This document shows, one piece after another, positions 22,986-35,476 of a stretch of DNA of 64,000 bases. Origin of the DNA: Blakeslea trispora (Eukaryota > Mucoromycota > Mucoromycetes > Mucorales > Choanephoraceae); assembly GCA_025331445.1 (NCBI GenBank), contig JAIWNE010000009.1, positions 527,970 through 591,969 on the forward strand, written 5' to 3'. Positions within the stretch are counted from its first letter, which is position 1, and the number at the start of each line of letters is the position of its first letter. A program made the translations under genes and the position numbers. The notes under the pieces are model-generated. The model did not search any database. It was not told the origin of the DNA and saw only the letters and a list, made by a program, of their open reading frames with translations.

Positions 22986-25820
22986 ATGTCTTCCAAAGCC
23001 TCTTCAAGAAGCAAAAGTAAGCCTTTATATAAGAAAAAAGTATGTTTAGTTTAGGAGTGTATTAAGTCAACTGAGATAGACAACAAGAAAAGAAAGACAG
23101 GCACACCAGATCTAACACAAGGTAGCTTAGATCGCTTTCTGTCTTCACCAAGCCAAGCAAGAGATGACCCTATGCAAATTGACACTGCCACCACACCTGT
23201 CAAGCCAAACTTGGGTACTTTTCGGCAGCAATCTCTTTTGCCTACTATTGTGATTCATAACCTCAACAGTATGTTGCTTGATCTTGTTGAAAGCCTCTTG
23301 ATTTATTTTTATTATTAGCTTTACGCCCAAAGGAATTACCTGCCGATTACTTTGAGAAAAGTTGGGCTAAACAGAATATGTTTATTACAGCTGTCTTTAC
23401 CAACAATTCATCCTCTGACTTGAATTTTATTACTATTTCAAAAGTAAGTTTGATTTAGCAATAAGAAAGAATCTGTTCACTTATCTTTTCACTAAAGTTG
23501 GCCGAAAATCTATGTCGATTCGGAAAAGCAGAAACAGTCTATAGAGGACTGACAAAAGAATTCGAGAATCATGTCAAGAAGATCCAGATTGAACTACTCT
23601 CTGTTCCACTGAACCAGCAATTACTCGTTCGACTCAATCATAGCTGGAAAACGTTTTGCTCTCAACTGTCCATTATTCGGAATGTCTATATGGAATTAGA
23701 TCGAACTTATATTCTGCCTAATACACAATATACATCTATTGTTCAGTTAGGCAAGCGTATCTTTAGTGATGTCATTCTGGATGTATCTGAATTTCGAAAT
23801 ATAGTGATTGCTGAAGTATTGGAGACCATTAAGCAAGAAAGGTAGAGATAGTTTTTTTTTTTTTGAATGACCCGCACAACTAAAACAATAGGATGGGCTT
23901 ATCTAGAGATGGACAGACAGTGGATACAACACTGATTAAGGATGTGTTGCAAATGTTACTTGAATTGGCATTCTACAACAGTGATTTTGAACCCAAATTC
24001 ATTCAAAGTACAAGCCAATATTATAAAGAGGAATCCAATCGTCTCATCCAGAATATGACTGCGCCTGATTATATTCAACATGTAGCACAGCGATGTCAAG
24101 AAGAATCCGAAAACAAGATAAAGCGTTATTTAGATAAACATACAAAGCAGCCATTGACTTCGGCTGTGATTCATCAGTTAATTTATAGTAAAACAGACGT
24201 GGTCATCAAAAAGGGATTTGACTCCATGATGGATCAACAACAATATGAACCACTCAAGATGTTTTATCAATTACTGGAGAATAGTCTGAGTTTGAATTTA
24301 CTGCGAGATGCATTTGGCCATTATATCAAAGTAAGAAAAAAAGAAGAGCAACAAGCATGGACTTGAGTAGCTGGATGAACTCAACTTCTTTTTCTTTGAA
24401 ATAGACACAAGGTGTAGCACTGGTAGCCAATTCACCTGCTGATCCAAGTATGATTGTTCAACTACTCAAGTTTAAAAAGAAAATGGACAAGGCAACCAAA
24501 GCTTGTTTTGGAGATGATCCTCTGTTTGTCAATGCCTCCAAAGAAAGCTTTGAATATTTCATCAACACACGAGGCAATAAGCCTGCTGAACTGTTGGCCA
24601 AGTTTATTGATGCCAAACTCAAGTTGTATACAAAAAAACAACGTACAGGAGGCAAAGAGACAGATCTGAATGCACTCGATAGCGCACTTGTCTTGTTTCG
24701 ATTCATTCAGGGCAAAGATGTCTTTGAGGTGTATTACAAGCGCTTTTTAGCGAAGCGCCTCTTGTTGGACCGTAGCTCTTCCAACGACCTTGAGAACCAT
24801 GTACTAGAGGGATTAAAGCGTGAATGCGGTCAAGATTTCACCAAGAATCTCGAAAGTATGTTTCATGACATCCAAGTCTCTTCTGATCTAGATGCAGCCT
24901 TCAAGGATTTCAAAAAGAAACAGCAAGTGATGCCTGTTCATGTTAAGGTCATTGCTCAAGGTACTTGGCCTACTTACCCTGTCTCGGATATTCGATTGTC
25001 TTCAGAAGTAAGTCAAATGGGAAATAAATTGGAATCCATCACTCAATTCCCCCTTTTATTAGATGTTGGCCACTCAAAAATCTTATGAACAATTCTATAC
25101 AACCAAGTTTAAAGGTCGTAAACTGATTTGGCAGAATGCTTTATCTTCTTGTACTCTAGCTGCACATTATCCCAAGGGTACCAAGGAGATCACTGTCAGT
25201 CTATCTCAAGCAGTCATTCTATGCTTATTTAACAATACCAAAAAGAGTTTCTCTGTCAATGAAATTCAACAGGCAACACATCTTAGTAAGTCCAATCAGA
25301 TCTTTGTATGTACATACTAAATGATTGTCTCTAGGCCGAAAGGATGTCTTGGGATTACTTTTGTCTATCTCTACAGGCAGCCATAAACTCATTGTGAATG
25401 AGTCTGGCAAAGAGACCATTGCTCAAGGTGATAAATTTAGATTCAATGAGGCGTTTGAATCAGAGACTGTCAAGATACGTGTGCCACCTGCTTCTGTTGA
25501 ACAAGTGACTGAGGAAACAAAGGATGTAGAGCAAAAGGTTCATATCAATCGACAACATCAATTAGAGGCAGCCATTGTACGTATCATGAAAGCCAAGAAA
25601 ACCATCAGTCATGATGCCTTGATGACTGCACTTATGATGGAACTCAAATATACATGCGAGGTAAAGAAGAAGAAAAAAGAACGCTTGCTTACATCCTATT
25701 CTGACGCGTTGTTTTTGATGATAGCCAAATACAGTCAAAATGAGAATTGAGTCTCTTATTGATCGTGATTATTTGATACGCGACCCTAATAATTATGCAT
25801 TTTATGTCTATCAAGCATAA
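22986..25820 (+). CDS. Cullin-4, scaffold of DDB1-type ubiquitin ligases
   Basis: Nine exons (22986-23016, 23080-23268, 23319-23443, 23498-23841, 23892-24330, 24405-25007, 25063-25285, 25335-25660, 25725-25820) give 791 residues. After a disordered N-terminus come the cullin repeats. The cullin homology domain has FRFIQGKDVFEVYYKRFLAK and FYTTKFKGRKLIWQ, and the neddylation winged helix reads RIMKAKKTISHDAL followed by MRIESLIDRDYLIRD. The alignment is closest to CUL4 (NKPAELLAKFIDAKL and the KECG-like block RECGQDFT). It should bind Roc1/Rbx1 at the C-terminus and Ddb1 at the N-terminus and act in replication and DNA-damage control. The N-terminus carries a basic NNKKRK and a PIP-box-like QGSLDRFL. 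Start and splices are in phase throughout. Confidence 0.93.
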
Positions 25821-26032
25821 AGTCAAGCAAAACTTTAAAATTCCTCTCCTTCTGTTTCAATCTCCGAATAAACTGGCTGTCTCACTTTTTTTTTTTTCTC
25901 TCTCTCTCTATTTACCCCTTTTTTAATCTCTTTCGATAGTGTGAAAACAATAAAAGTTTCATGAGTGGCCAAAAGTTAACTGTAACATGTAAAGTCATAC
26001 TCTTGATTTTTTTTATGAAATCAAAATGATTC

Positions 26033-29000
26033 ATGACATCTAAAATAGACTGCGATGAATATGATGTTTGGCCACTGCTTGCTGATGACCTATCTTCTCG
26101 ACTTCCACTTCGTAACTTGAAATGGCAACCATCGAGTCAACGAGCCGAGTGTATTATTCCTATTCTGGAAGTAGATTTAAAGCGTTTTACGATAGACTAT
26201 ACACCACCTTCTTTATCAGACACACAAACCACCTACCTCAATCTCTATTTTGTCGCGTGTGATGTAAGAGAGTGTGTCCTTTTTTTAACAAACACCAATT
26301 GATTTCTGTTTGCTAGGATAATGAAGACTATAAAACTCGTGTACGCAAAAACATTCGGAATTGGATAGAGACGATCCAGACAAAAAAGAATCAAGAATGG
26401 CTTGTGGTTTATGTAGCCGGCAATGAATCAAAACGAAGCACTACCTATCTAGGTCTAAAATCATCTGTGTATGATAAAATCAAGACTGATTTCAATCCAC
26501 CTAAACAGGATAGGTAACAAGCTATCGAGATCAAAATAATGAGTGACTAAAGAAAAAATGGATGTTTTTTTTTCTAGATGTGCTTATATTCGTAAAAAGG
26601 ATCCGGAAGGGCCTTATTCCGAATTATGGGATAGTTTTATTGAAAAGATTAAAGAATGTATCTTGTCAAGCTTCGATATGCAAGTACTTCAGATTCAGGA
26701 TGACACCAGACGATTGGATATGCAACGACATATGCCTGGATGGAATTATTGTACTTTCTTTATATTAAAAGAGGGTTTAGCACAGGCTTATGAGATCATG
26801 ACATTATATGAAGATGCATTGATTCAGTATGATGAATTAGAAGCCTCATTCTATCAAGTACTTCGAGGTCAGAGAAAGACGATTGCCCACCTTTGTTTAT
26901 TGTCTCATATCATGCAATTTATTTAGATAAAGCATTGGCTTGGTTTGGTCATTTCGGAGGCACTGATCCAGGAGACGATAGTGGCAATATTCTCGATTTC
27001 AAACGAAAAAATTACCGCGACTTGATCAACAAGAACATCATTTCAGTCTTTGATTTCCGTAGTTACTTGTTTGCACGTCAATGTCGTATGCTTCTCAAAT
27101 TACAACGTGTGATTGAAGTGACTGCTCGAGCACAATTGTTTATCACCAATTTCATTCCTGCCATTCGAGAGACAGAGGAGTTGTTGGCACCCAACTTTGT
27201 AGAGTCATGGGTCTTTTCGGCCTGTATGAATGTCGTGAACGAATGCGAACCACTCTCAACTCAGTTGATTGCCAGTAATACAGAACTTGTGGTACCTTAC
27301 AATGCAGTGAAGGCAGATTTGTTATTGACAGCCAGAAGACAGTTGGATAAAATGGGTGTCAAGTGTGGCCATTTACCAAACGCTGCTCCCTTCTCTATCT
27401 ATATTGACCACAAGACAAGCAAGGCGGATGAAAAAAAGGTGATTACCAACACCAAATTGGTAGAGGCAATAGAGTCTGTAGAGGCCTTTGACAAGACTTA
27501 TATGGGCCTAAGTACTCGAGCGATCAAAAGTTATGATGCCAGTTTTCGTTCAAGAGCTGCCTTGAATGTTCATGGTGATATTGCTGCTTTAAAATAGTAA
27601 GTACACACGATTGGTTTTTTTTTTATAAATAGAAGGGTGCACTGACACTCCAAGGAAAAAGCATTCGAGAGAAATATGAAGAAGCCGTACGTATTTATGA
27701 ATCCATGATTTGGCGATATGGTGAACAAGAATGGTGTTCGATTGAGAACAGTCTATTGATCAATTGCGCTGATTCACAAAAGCGATTGGGCAAATTTGAT
27801 CAATATGTGGAATCTCTCTTGGCTTTACTCAAGAACGCCAAATGTTTGAGTGATCAAGAGGCATCTCATTATACAGATGAAGTCATTCAGAATGTAGCTC
27901 AATTGGACAGTGAGATCAAACGACCCTTTTCGCCTATTTTTTCAGTGTCTGTTATCTCTATCATTGACGATCATCAATCTGTGGATAGCACAAGTGTAGA
28001 AGTATGTGTAGATAATCATTTGCCTAAAGTAAGTTCTTTTATATATATATAATACGCACCAACATGTGTTTAAATTCACACTTTGTATCTATAGAAAATA
28101 CATGTCGATGCCATTTCATTGAGATTAGTAGGAAGTCATCCAGAGCAAATTTGGTTTCGTCTTGAAAACCAAGATCTGTTACCTGGCAAAAACACATTCT
28201 TATTGACAAGCATGGTAAGTCCAGTCATGAAATGTTTAAAGTAAAGATTGAGTCTCAAGAAAAAAAAAAAGACATCCACTTCAGGCAATTATGTGGTAGA
28301 GACATGTGAAATGACATTAGGGAAACTTGTGTTTAGTCATAACTTTCTGAGACCTGGTCAAAAGAAGCGTGTAGTTCGATTGAATCATGACACCAAACGA
28401 TTGTATGCTTCTGTAGCTCAACCTCATGATAGTAAAGCTTAGAAACAAGGTGGAGGGAATCAAGTACTCATCTTTTATTTGTTAGTCTGTTTAGGAGAAA
28501 AGCAACGATTGTCTATCCATATTGAGAGTCGAGAGATAGAGTGTACAAAGGGTACATTGTCATTAGAGACACAGACAGAGGGTATGGAGATCACAATCAC
28601 TCCAACCATCACTGCCATTCTATCTTGTCCTGATCAAGAAGATCAAACGCTGGAATTGATCATGAACGAGGCAGGAGAAATCAGCTTACCTCACCTTGTT
28701 CCTCATAGCAGTATGGAACTGTTTGTTTTGTATGAAGGTTCATATACTGAATTTGATTATCGTGTAAGTTACAAGAAGGATTTCATAAGGGATTGAATGG
28801 CTTATTTCTCTATGACAGATCAAGACTACGGTGACATATTATAGCAATGAAAATGAGTATAAATTCGTGAGTTCGAATTATGTCAAGGTAGCAGTACCTT
28901 TATTAGTGACAGAATCTACCATCTTTAGAGAATCTTGGTAAGGAGAGCGAAAGAAGGAAAGAAGATGAAAAAACTCATGTTAGCTTGACAGTGTCTTTCT

Positions 29001-30328
29001 CAAAGTTGAACTCTCATGTAATGGTGCTATGCCTGTACGTATCCTTGGTTCAAGTGTGAAACCTTCTACGCATTATCTTGTGGATAGTCAATCTGATGTG
29101 AAACAATGTGACATGGTAAGACGTGTACTTGTAAAGTATCTTTCTTCTATATTGATTTTATATGTAGACACTTTTCCCTCAACAACATGTTTCTTTTATC
29201 TACAAACTTGTCAAAAGAGAAACACCCAAGGAATCCTCTGATCCAGCTATTAATTCAAAGATTCATTTTAGTGTATGCTATCGATCACTCAAGGAAGGCA
29301 AGTGCTGAAGAGGGGAGGGGGGAAATAAAAAGGGGCAATCCACTCATTTTCTTTTTTTTTTATAGAAGTGGAAGCTAGTTTACAAGTAATGATGAAACAA
29401 AAGTTAGAAAAGTTCAATTTGGAGCAACATGTACCTTATGTCTTTGAGAAGGTCAAGGAGGCATTTCTGGGCACTGTGGATTATTGTAGCTATGGTCTGA
29501 CAGATGTTGTTCATCTGAATGACTTTGATGTAGAATTGTGTGAATCATTCTTACTTCATCGAGACTTGAAAACCAAAGTACAACTGTTGGATTTGATTGA
29601 AGAGTTTTTTGAGGCAAGTTTCTCGCTTATTTGAATGTCTGTCTTATTAACTTGAATGTTTTTTATAGCAAAACGAGGCTATTACAGTGCAACAGATTCA
29701 ACAACAATGTCCTAATCCTCGCATTCATTCAATTGCATTTCCACTTGAAGTGCCAACTACAAAAGTAAAGACTTATTTCTTGAAAAGAAAGAGAGACTCT
29801 AAATGTACCTTGTTTTGATAGATTACACATACTGCTGAACTTTGTCTTTCAGTAGAGAAAGATTTATTGGTATCTGAAGCATGTCCATGTACACTTCGAA
29901 TCAAGCAGTTGACCTATTGGAATCCAGATCCCACACAAGCAACAGATGATGCCTTCTTTTATGATATTGATGTTGATTATGACAACTGGCTATTATCAGG
30001 CAAACGACGCTTAAGGTTTATATCCAAGCCAGATCAGGTGATGGAATTTCCTCTGAGTTTGGTTCCTTTAAAGACAGGCAATCTCCTACTTCCCTCTGTG
30101 CGTGTGTCTGCTGTTTCGCCTGATATCTTTGCCTCTACCGTCTATACCAATAGTGCTCAACAGATCTTGGTCAAACCAAAATCAAAGACAGCTACCTTCT
30201 TTGTAGAACAACAAAGTCGATTTATTCAACCTACTTCATCCCCTTATTCCGCTATGTCACTCCCTATGGATCATAATAGAGGCAGTACAGGTAGTAGTAC
30301 TCGCAGTGGTATGGAATTGTCTTTTTAA
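26033..30328 (+). CDS. TRAPPC10/Trs130, TRAPP-II vesicle-tethering subunit
   Basis: Fourteen exons give 1175 residues: 26033-26263, 26317-26513, 26578-26867, 26927-27596, 27662-28028, 28095-28214, 28272-28431, 28495-28763, 28819-28937, 28992-29115, 29168-29297, 29366-29613, 29669-29764, 29822-30328. Diagnostic stretches are DDLSSRLPLRNLKWQ, MPGWNYCTFFILKEGLA, IQYDELEASFYQVL, HFGGTDPGDDSGNILDF and ESMIWRYGEQEW. The C-terminal half is beta-rich. The protein is a TRAPP-II subunit that helps activate Rab11/Ypt31-type GTPases at the late Golgi. Two neighbouring introns (29298-29365 and 29614-29668) start with GCAAGT instead of GT; no GT donor keeps the frame. The start at 26033 fits the family's short N-terminus. 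Confidence 0.92.
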
Positions 30329-31974
30329 ATGACAATGAAAGATTAAGTTTATTATGTGTGTCGTACCAAAAAAAAAAAGAACACTTGAAATACAAATAAG
30401 TTGCTTGATTTAAAGATATAGTTTGTTGGCTTTAAAAAAAAGCGACTTTGCTACTTTTATTTCTCTGGTGTGATTCTAGGCTTTTGATCAAGTTGTAGAT
30501 AAGCTTTAAATTGCTGAGACACTCAAGAGAAGAAAATAATTAAAATCCCTCTCTTTCTCTCTACACTCCTGTCACTCATTTCTTAAATTGGAAAGTAGCA
30601 CAGATGTCTCTTTATGGACAAAAAGAAGTCAAGTGTTTATAGTGATTTAAGGCGGCTATTTAACTCGAAACTCATCTGTCGCTTTGTGTTATAAGGCACG
30701 AGCATTTGCTTTTACTCTATGTTCATACTGTGTAACACCTATTCAGCCACAATGAAGAGAGAGAGAGAAAGCCGTTTCCTTTGAGAGTTTGGGACTATTG
30801 TGCCTGTATTTAAGCACATGTGTTACGTGATGAAACCAAATATTTTTTTTGCTGAAAATGAAAAAAAGGAGGGGGAACAGGGTCACTTTGATGCTGACTT
30901 ACCTTGGCTATGTTTCTTTTTTTTTTTTTGCTAAACTATCCCTTGAAGGCAATATGGGCTTAAGGAATGATAAGACAGTCAAATTCTCTTTGATAAGAAC
31001 AATCGACTTTAAGCAAAGAAAATTGAGGATTGTTGGCGATCTCCTTTTACTCCATAGAAGGACAAAATTATCTGTTTTGATTGTTGACAGAAAGTCTATA
31101 GTATGACATAATGCTTGTATGCTTTCTTAGTCAACAAAAAGTAATAAGTGAGCAAAGTGTAACCAACAAGATCTATTGTTCTAAAATAACAATAAAATAT
31201 ATAGAACTCAACAAAAAAAACAGTCTGTTTCTCCTATGTTTCATTATCTAAGCAAGTCATCTTTACTGCTTAACCTGATGATAAAGCATATGATACAGAC
31301 AGAGAATGAATGAATGAGAGAGAAATGACTGTTGTAAAGATGCACAGACAACCGCTTAAAAAGTCACAACGCTGCACATGCGTTGTTCCCGTGAAAGCTT
31401 GAGTCATCCGGAGTGTCTAAAATTAGTTGTGCACAAACAAATAAATAATAGAAAATGGTTTCATATATCACTTATTGTTTATTTCTTAAGTCATATCAGA
31501 TTATACTGTTCTCGATATACAGGAAAATGTTCTTTAGAAAAAGAACAACTTTACAAAAAAAAAGGGGGGGAAGAAATATACATAAAATACATAGTGTACA
31601 ATGATACCCAAAACCTAATATAAGGTTTTAAAGTAAAGAAGGAGCGGAAATGAAGTAAGGGAATGAAAATGATGAAAATAAGAAAAAGAAAGAGGGGGGG
31701 AATTGATGGGGGGTATCTTTGGGATTATGTCAATAAATAATTTTTGTGTGTGTGAAGGGATAATGAAAGGTTTGAGAGAAAAGAAAGAAATAGAATACAA
31801 TATGTACGGAAGAGTGTTTGTTTTCAGAAATAAAGATATATACGCGCGCATAACAATAATAAGAAAGAAATGGGATATAAAAGGGATTGTACAAAAAAAA
31901 AGCGAATGTAGACAAGGTACAAATAGGTCAAAGGAGTAGAAAGGAAAGGGGAGGGAGGGGGAGAGAAAGGCTGG
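30329..31974. other. Intergenic, convergent gene ends, purine-rich tract
   Basis: No coding gene. From about 31550 to 31975 the plus strand is strongly A/G-rich, with G-runs of seven or eight at 31564 and 31694, next to the ankyrin gene's stop. Frames there are low-complexity artefacts. Confidence 0.55.
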
Positions 31975-33546
31975 TTAAGCAAGATTATTTACAGATTGTT
32001 TTCTTGTGATTTTCTTTGGAAGGTCTTTGTTGATACGTTTGAGGGTTCTATCAATCAATACTAACAAAACAATGAGTTTCAGGTTGAACAATGTACTTTT
32101 TTTTTTGAGACTTACTTTTACATTTCCTTCTTCCCAAATCTGTATCTGGACAATCTTCTACGCGTAATCCATGGTTGGTCCGTGCACTGATATCACAGTT
32201 TGGGATTGACAGCAAGAATTGAAGTGGTCTCCAAAGCCCCAAAGCAGCAGCATAATGAAGACAGGTCCAACCTAAATAAACGAGTCAGACAAAAAAAAAA
32301 AAAAAAAAAAAGAAAATGCACGATAATCTGATTGAAATTTACCATCTTTGTCACCATGATTCACGTCTATTTTATCACACAGATATTCCACCAGGTGTTC
32401 ATGTCCGTGCATCATAGCAATGTGCAATAGTGATCTATTCTGCAAGTCTTGCATCGTAAAATCAACCTGATCCTCTAAATCTATCAATTCCTCAATGTCA
32501 CCACGGACACAGGCATCCATGACAATCGTCTGAGGGTCAAAACGAACTCTTTTAGACTTTTGTAGTCCTGTGCTCTTTCTTTTTTCATCCTTCAGAACAT
32601 GACGGGGGAAGCAGCCGGGTCGTTCAAACAGCAAATCCTCCTTGTTGTCTGCGATAGTCATCGTGCTTAAATCTATGAGCTCTTGCTCTTCTTTTTCTTC
32701 GACTGTCTCCATAATCACTTCGACAGATGGAACGGGTGATTGAGGTGGAGTCCAACAGTTGGAATCAAAGGAAGATGACGAGGAAGAAGACGAGGAAGAA
32801 GAGAATGAAACAGGAGAAATTCTTGATAGATCGACTTCTTTTGTGGGAACAAAGATGTGTTCCACTGGTTCAGGTTCTGAAATACCAAGTGAGAGCATCA
32901 CTGTCTCTTCGGCTTTTCTGAGTAAAAGGCTGGGACGCTTTGTCACTGTTTTTTGTTTCTTTTGTTCCAGAAGGTTGATTGTGTCGGAATGGGTCGTACA
33001 ATCGATAGGTTTGAGTTGACGATTGTTTTTAACAAAGGGGTCAGCCTCCATCTCCAACATGAGTCGTACAAGCTTCGACATACCCCAGAAGGCAGCCAAG
33101 TGTAATGCTGTATTTCCTTGCTTTCCCCACTGGTGATTCAAGAACTGTTTGCATTCCGAAGGGCTGGCATGTTGCTTCAAGGTCTGAAGAAGGATGTATG
33201 CTATATGTTCACGCTTCTGTAAAAGGGCAATCTCAAGCGCGTTGAGATCAGTGACTGATAGCTTGCCGAACTTGTCCGTGATACGATGGTCAATAGTGAT
33301 CGTACTCTTATAGACAAGAGGGTTATTGGAAAGGCGAGAAGACAGAATGACACGAACGACATGAGATTGTTTGATTTCGTCTCCACAGAGTTTGCGAAAT
33401 TCATCTCGATTGTTGGTATTGATCAAGAGTTGAACTGTCTTCCAGAGGCGAGAAGGAGAACAACAGCTTGCAGATGTGCACGGCTTTGATGTTTTTGATG
33501 CATGGTGAGACTTGGGTGATACGGTGGCTACTGCTACAGTAGACAT
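31975..33546 (-). CDS. Ankyrin-repeat protein with RVxF motif, probable PP1 targeting subunit
   Basis: Exons 33546-32343, 32271-32116 and 32060-31975 (complement) give 481 residues. A first ankyrin repeat is near 143-175 (GNTALHLAAFWGMSKLVRLM). A Ser run and acidic linker follow. SKRVRF (331-336) is a textbook RVxF protein phosphatase 1 docking motif, directly followed by a capping helix (VMDACVRGDIEELI) and ankyrin repeats SLLHIAMMHGHEHLVEYL and GWTCLHYAAALG. That order is the one used by MYPT/PPP1R12, PPP1R16 and PPP1R27. The role as a PP1 regulator is inferred from this layout. The C-terminus is basic (RINKDLPKKITRKQ). The first intron contains a 19-20 nt T-run before its acceptor. Confidence 0.82.
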
Positions 33547-33870
33547 TTTTTTTTGAAAAAATAATAATATGAAACTGTAATTTCCTTTATAGGGTTTATA
33601 GTGTAATTTGTTTCCTTTCTTTTTTTTTTTTTTTCTGCTGTTTTTAAATAAAAAAGGGAAAAAGTTGAGCGAGAAAAAAAAAAGAGAGAGAGAAGAGAGA
33701 AAAAAAGTGGGTATGGGTGGGTTATAATTGAATTAAATTATTTTATTTTTTAAAGAAAAGAAAAGAAAAAAAAATAGGTTCACTTTTTTCTTTCTTTCTT
33801 TAATGTGAGATGGTAGCTCACATGTTCACTTTTTTTTTTTTTTTCATTCCGGCTTCCGTTCAACTTTAAC

Positions 33871-33912
<42 letters not shown>

Positions 33913-34893
33913 CCACAGATTTAAATTACAAATTCGGAAATCTATTCACTAAAGCGATTTGATCGCTAAAAGGCAGGTAAAAAAAAAATTTTTTTTCTGT
34001 GTAATCGACTACTAAAATACCTTTCAAATCCAAAAAGGATAAGCAGGTAAGGTAATAGATTTTATTGTTTAAAAAAAGATTGAGAGAGAATTGGCTATGT
34101 TTTATAAAGCTTCTCGTCTTTTTTTATTATTTGTTGGAAAGCTATCATTGTTTTCAAAATGAGACTAATATGGTCAAATGTTTGAAATTGTTTTGATTGG
34201 TATTTCGAGAATTAATTGAGATTTTAACACCATTGCTTTTTTTCAAAAAAAAAAAAAAAATAACAAAAAAAAGGGGGGGGGGAACGTTCTGATGTAGAGA
34301 GGCTTAAAGATTGAATACAAATGCGAGAAACTCCAACAAGAATTCAATTACAACATCGAATTTGCATTGATGACCCATACTTTTTTTTTCTCAATGTGCT
34401 ATTTTCTCTTGTACTTTCAAGTGATTTTGTTGTATGGAAAACAAGCGTTAAACAGATAACTAACCTTACTTGTGTCTTACGTATAATGATACTATAGAAA
34501 AAAAAAGGGAACTACGATAGCTTCAAGAAGAGTACTTTTATGTTTGTTTGTTATTGTCGCTTGCTTAACCAGAACATATTTATAGTTTATCTTCGAAATA
34601 ATACTTTCTGTAGTGTAAGGGAGAGGGCAGATTTACAAAGCATTAGAACAATGACAAGGCTAATTGAACTGTAATTAATGAAAATTCAATGGAGGCTGAA
34701 TTTTACATCAAAACTAATTTTTTAAAAAAAAATCCAGTCGTTCTACCTACTTTTGAAGAATAACGATAGAATCCATCATGGGAATAACCAAAACAACACA
34801 ATGGCCTGCATAATCATCCAATTTTTTTTTTTTTTTTTTTGAAAAAAACCAGTTTTATTATTTATTACAATAGAATTATTTATGTATGAAAAT
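33547..34893. other. Upstream region of the ankyrin gene, long homopolymers
   Basis: No gene. It contains the longest homopolymer of the window, about 38 T at 33875-33912, several A/T and G-runs (G9-10 near 34273), and AT-rich filler. Confidence 0.6.
33875..33912. repeat. Poly(T) tract of about 38 bases
   Basis: An uninterrupted T-run about 330 bases upstream of the ankyrin gene's ATG. The length may vary and is prone to sequencing error. Confidence 0.85.
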
Positions 34894-35370
34894 TTACAGA
34901 AAATAATTTATGGTGATACGCTTGGTTTGTTCAGTATTCTTTGGAACAATGATTTCAAGTACACCATCATGGAACGAAGCCTTGATGATTTCTGTATGAA
35001 TGGGTGTGGGGAACGAAAATGAGCTTTGGACTCTTTAACCCACCATGGACGATCATTAGATTGAGTCAATGACTTCTCTTCTATTTGAATTGTATTCAGT
35101 TGCTTTTCTTTATGGTTGGCTTCTTGAGCTGTATCCAGTTGCACTATGCTCTTCGTTGTGTTCACCACTCAGTTCGATCTTGATTTTTTTTTTTTTGTCA
35201 AAGCCAGGTATTTCAGCCTTCAGTTCAAAGCTATCAGGATGTTCAACCATTGCGACTTGGCAACATGGAACGATGAGCTGTGTTGTAGAGGGGAGGTTGT
35301 TTGAGCATAGCCATGGCCTCGTTACATATCACGGAAAGCAATCATCTCTTTATATTCTCTCTTTACTTTG
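34894..35370 (-). pseudogene. Hsp20/alpha-crystallin small heat-shock protein pseudogene
   Basis: Minus-strand segments in different frames match one small heat-shock protein in order. AMAMLKQPPLYN is near 35345. MVEHPDSFELKAEIPGFDKK starts at 35250. Then come RPWWVKES, ASFHDGVLEIIVPKNTEQ and RITIN, ending at a TAA at 34894. Between them are at least three frameshifts and in-frame stops, one next to a run of 13 A. The family is a chaperone of unfolded proteins; this copy cannot encode one. No intact paralogue lies in the window. Confidence 0.8.
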
Positions 35371-35476
35371 GACTCGGGAATTCTGAAAATCAGCTAATTC
35401 GAGAAAATTCTGTTCGATTTCCTTACTGCCAAAAATGGAAACTGATGCATTTTTTTTTACTCTCTCTCTCTCTTTA

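Noticed and set aside
27597..27640. Apparent stop breaking TRAPPC10 after exon 4
   Set aside because: Using the later acceptor before 27662 gives TA|C and restores a conserved-looking sequence, so no frameshift is needed.
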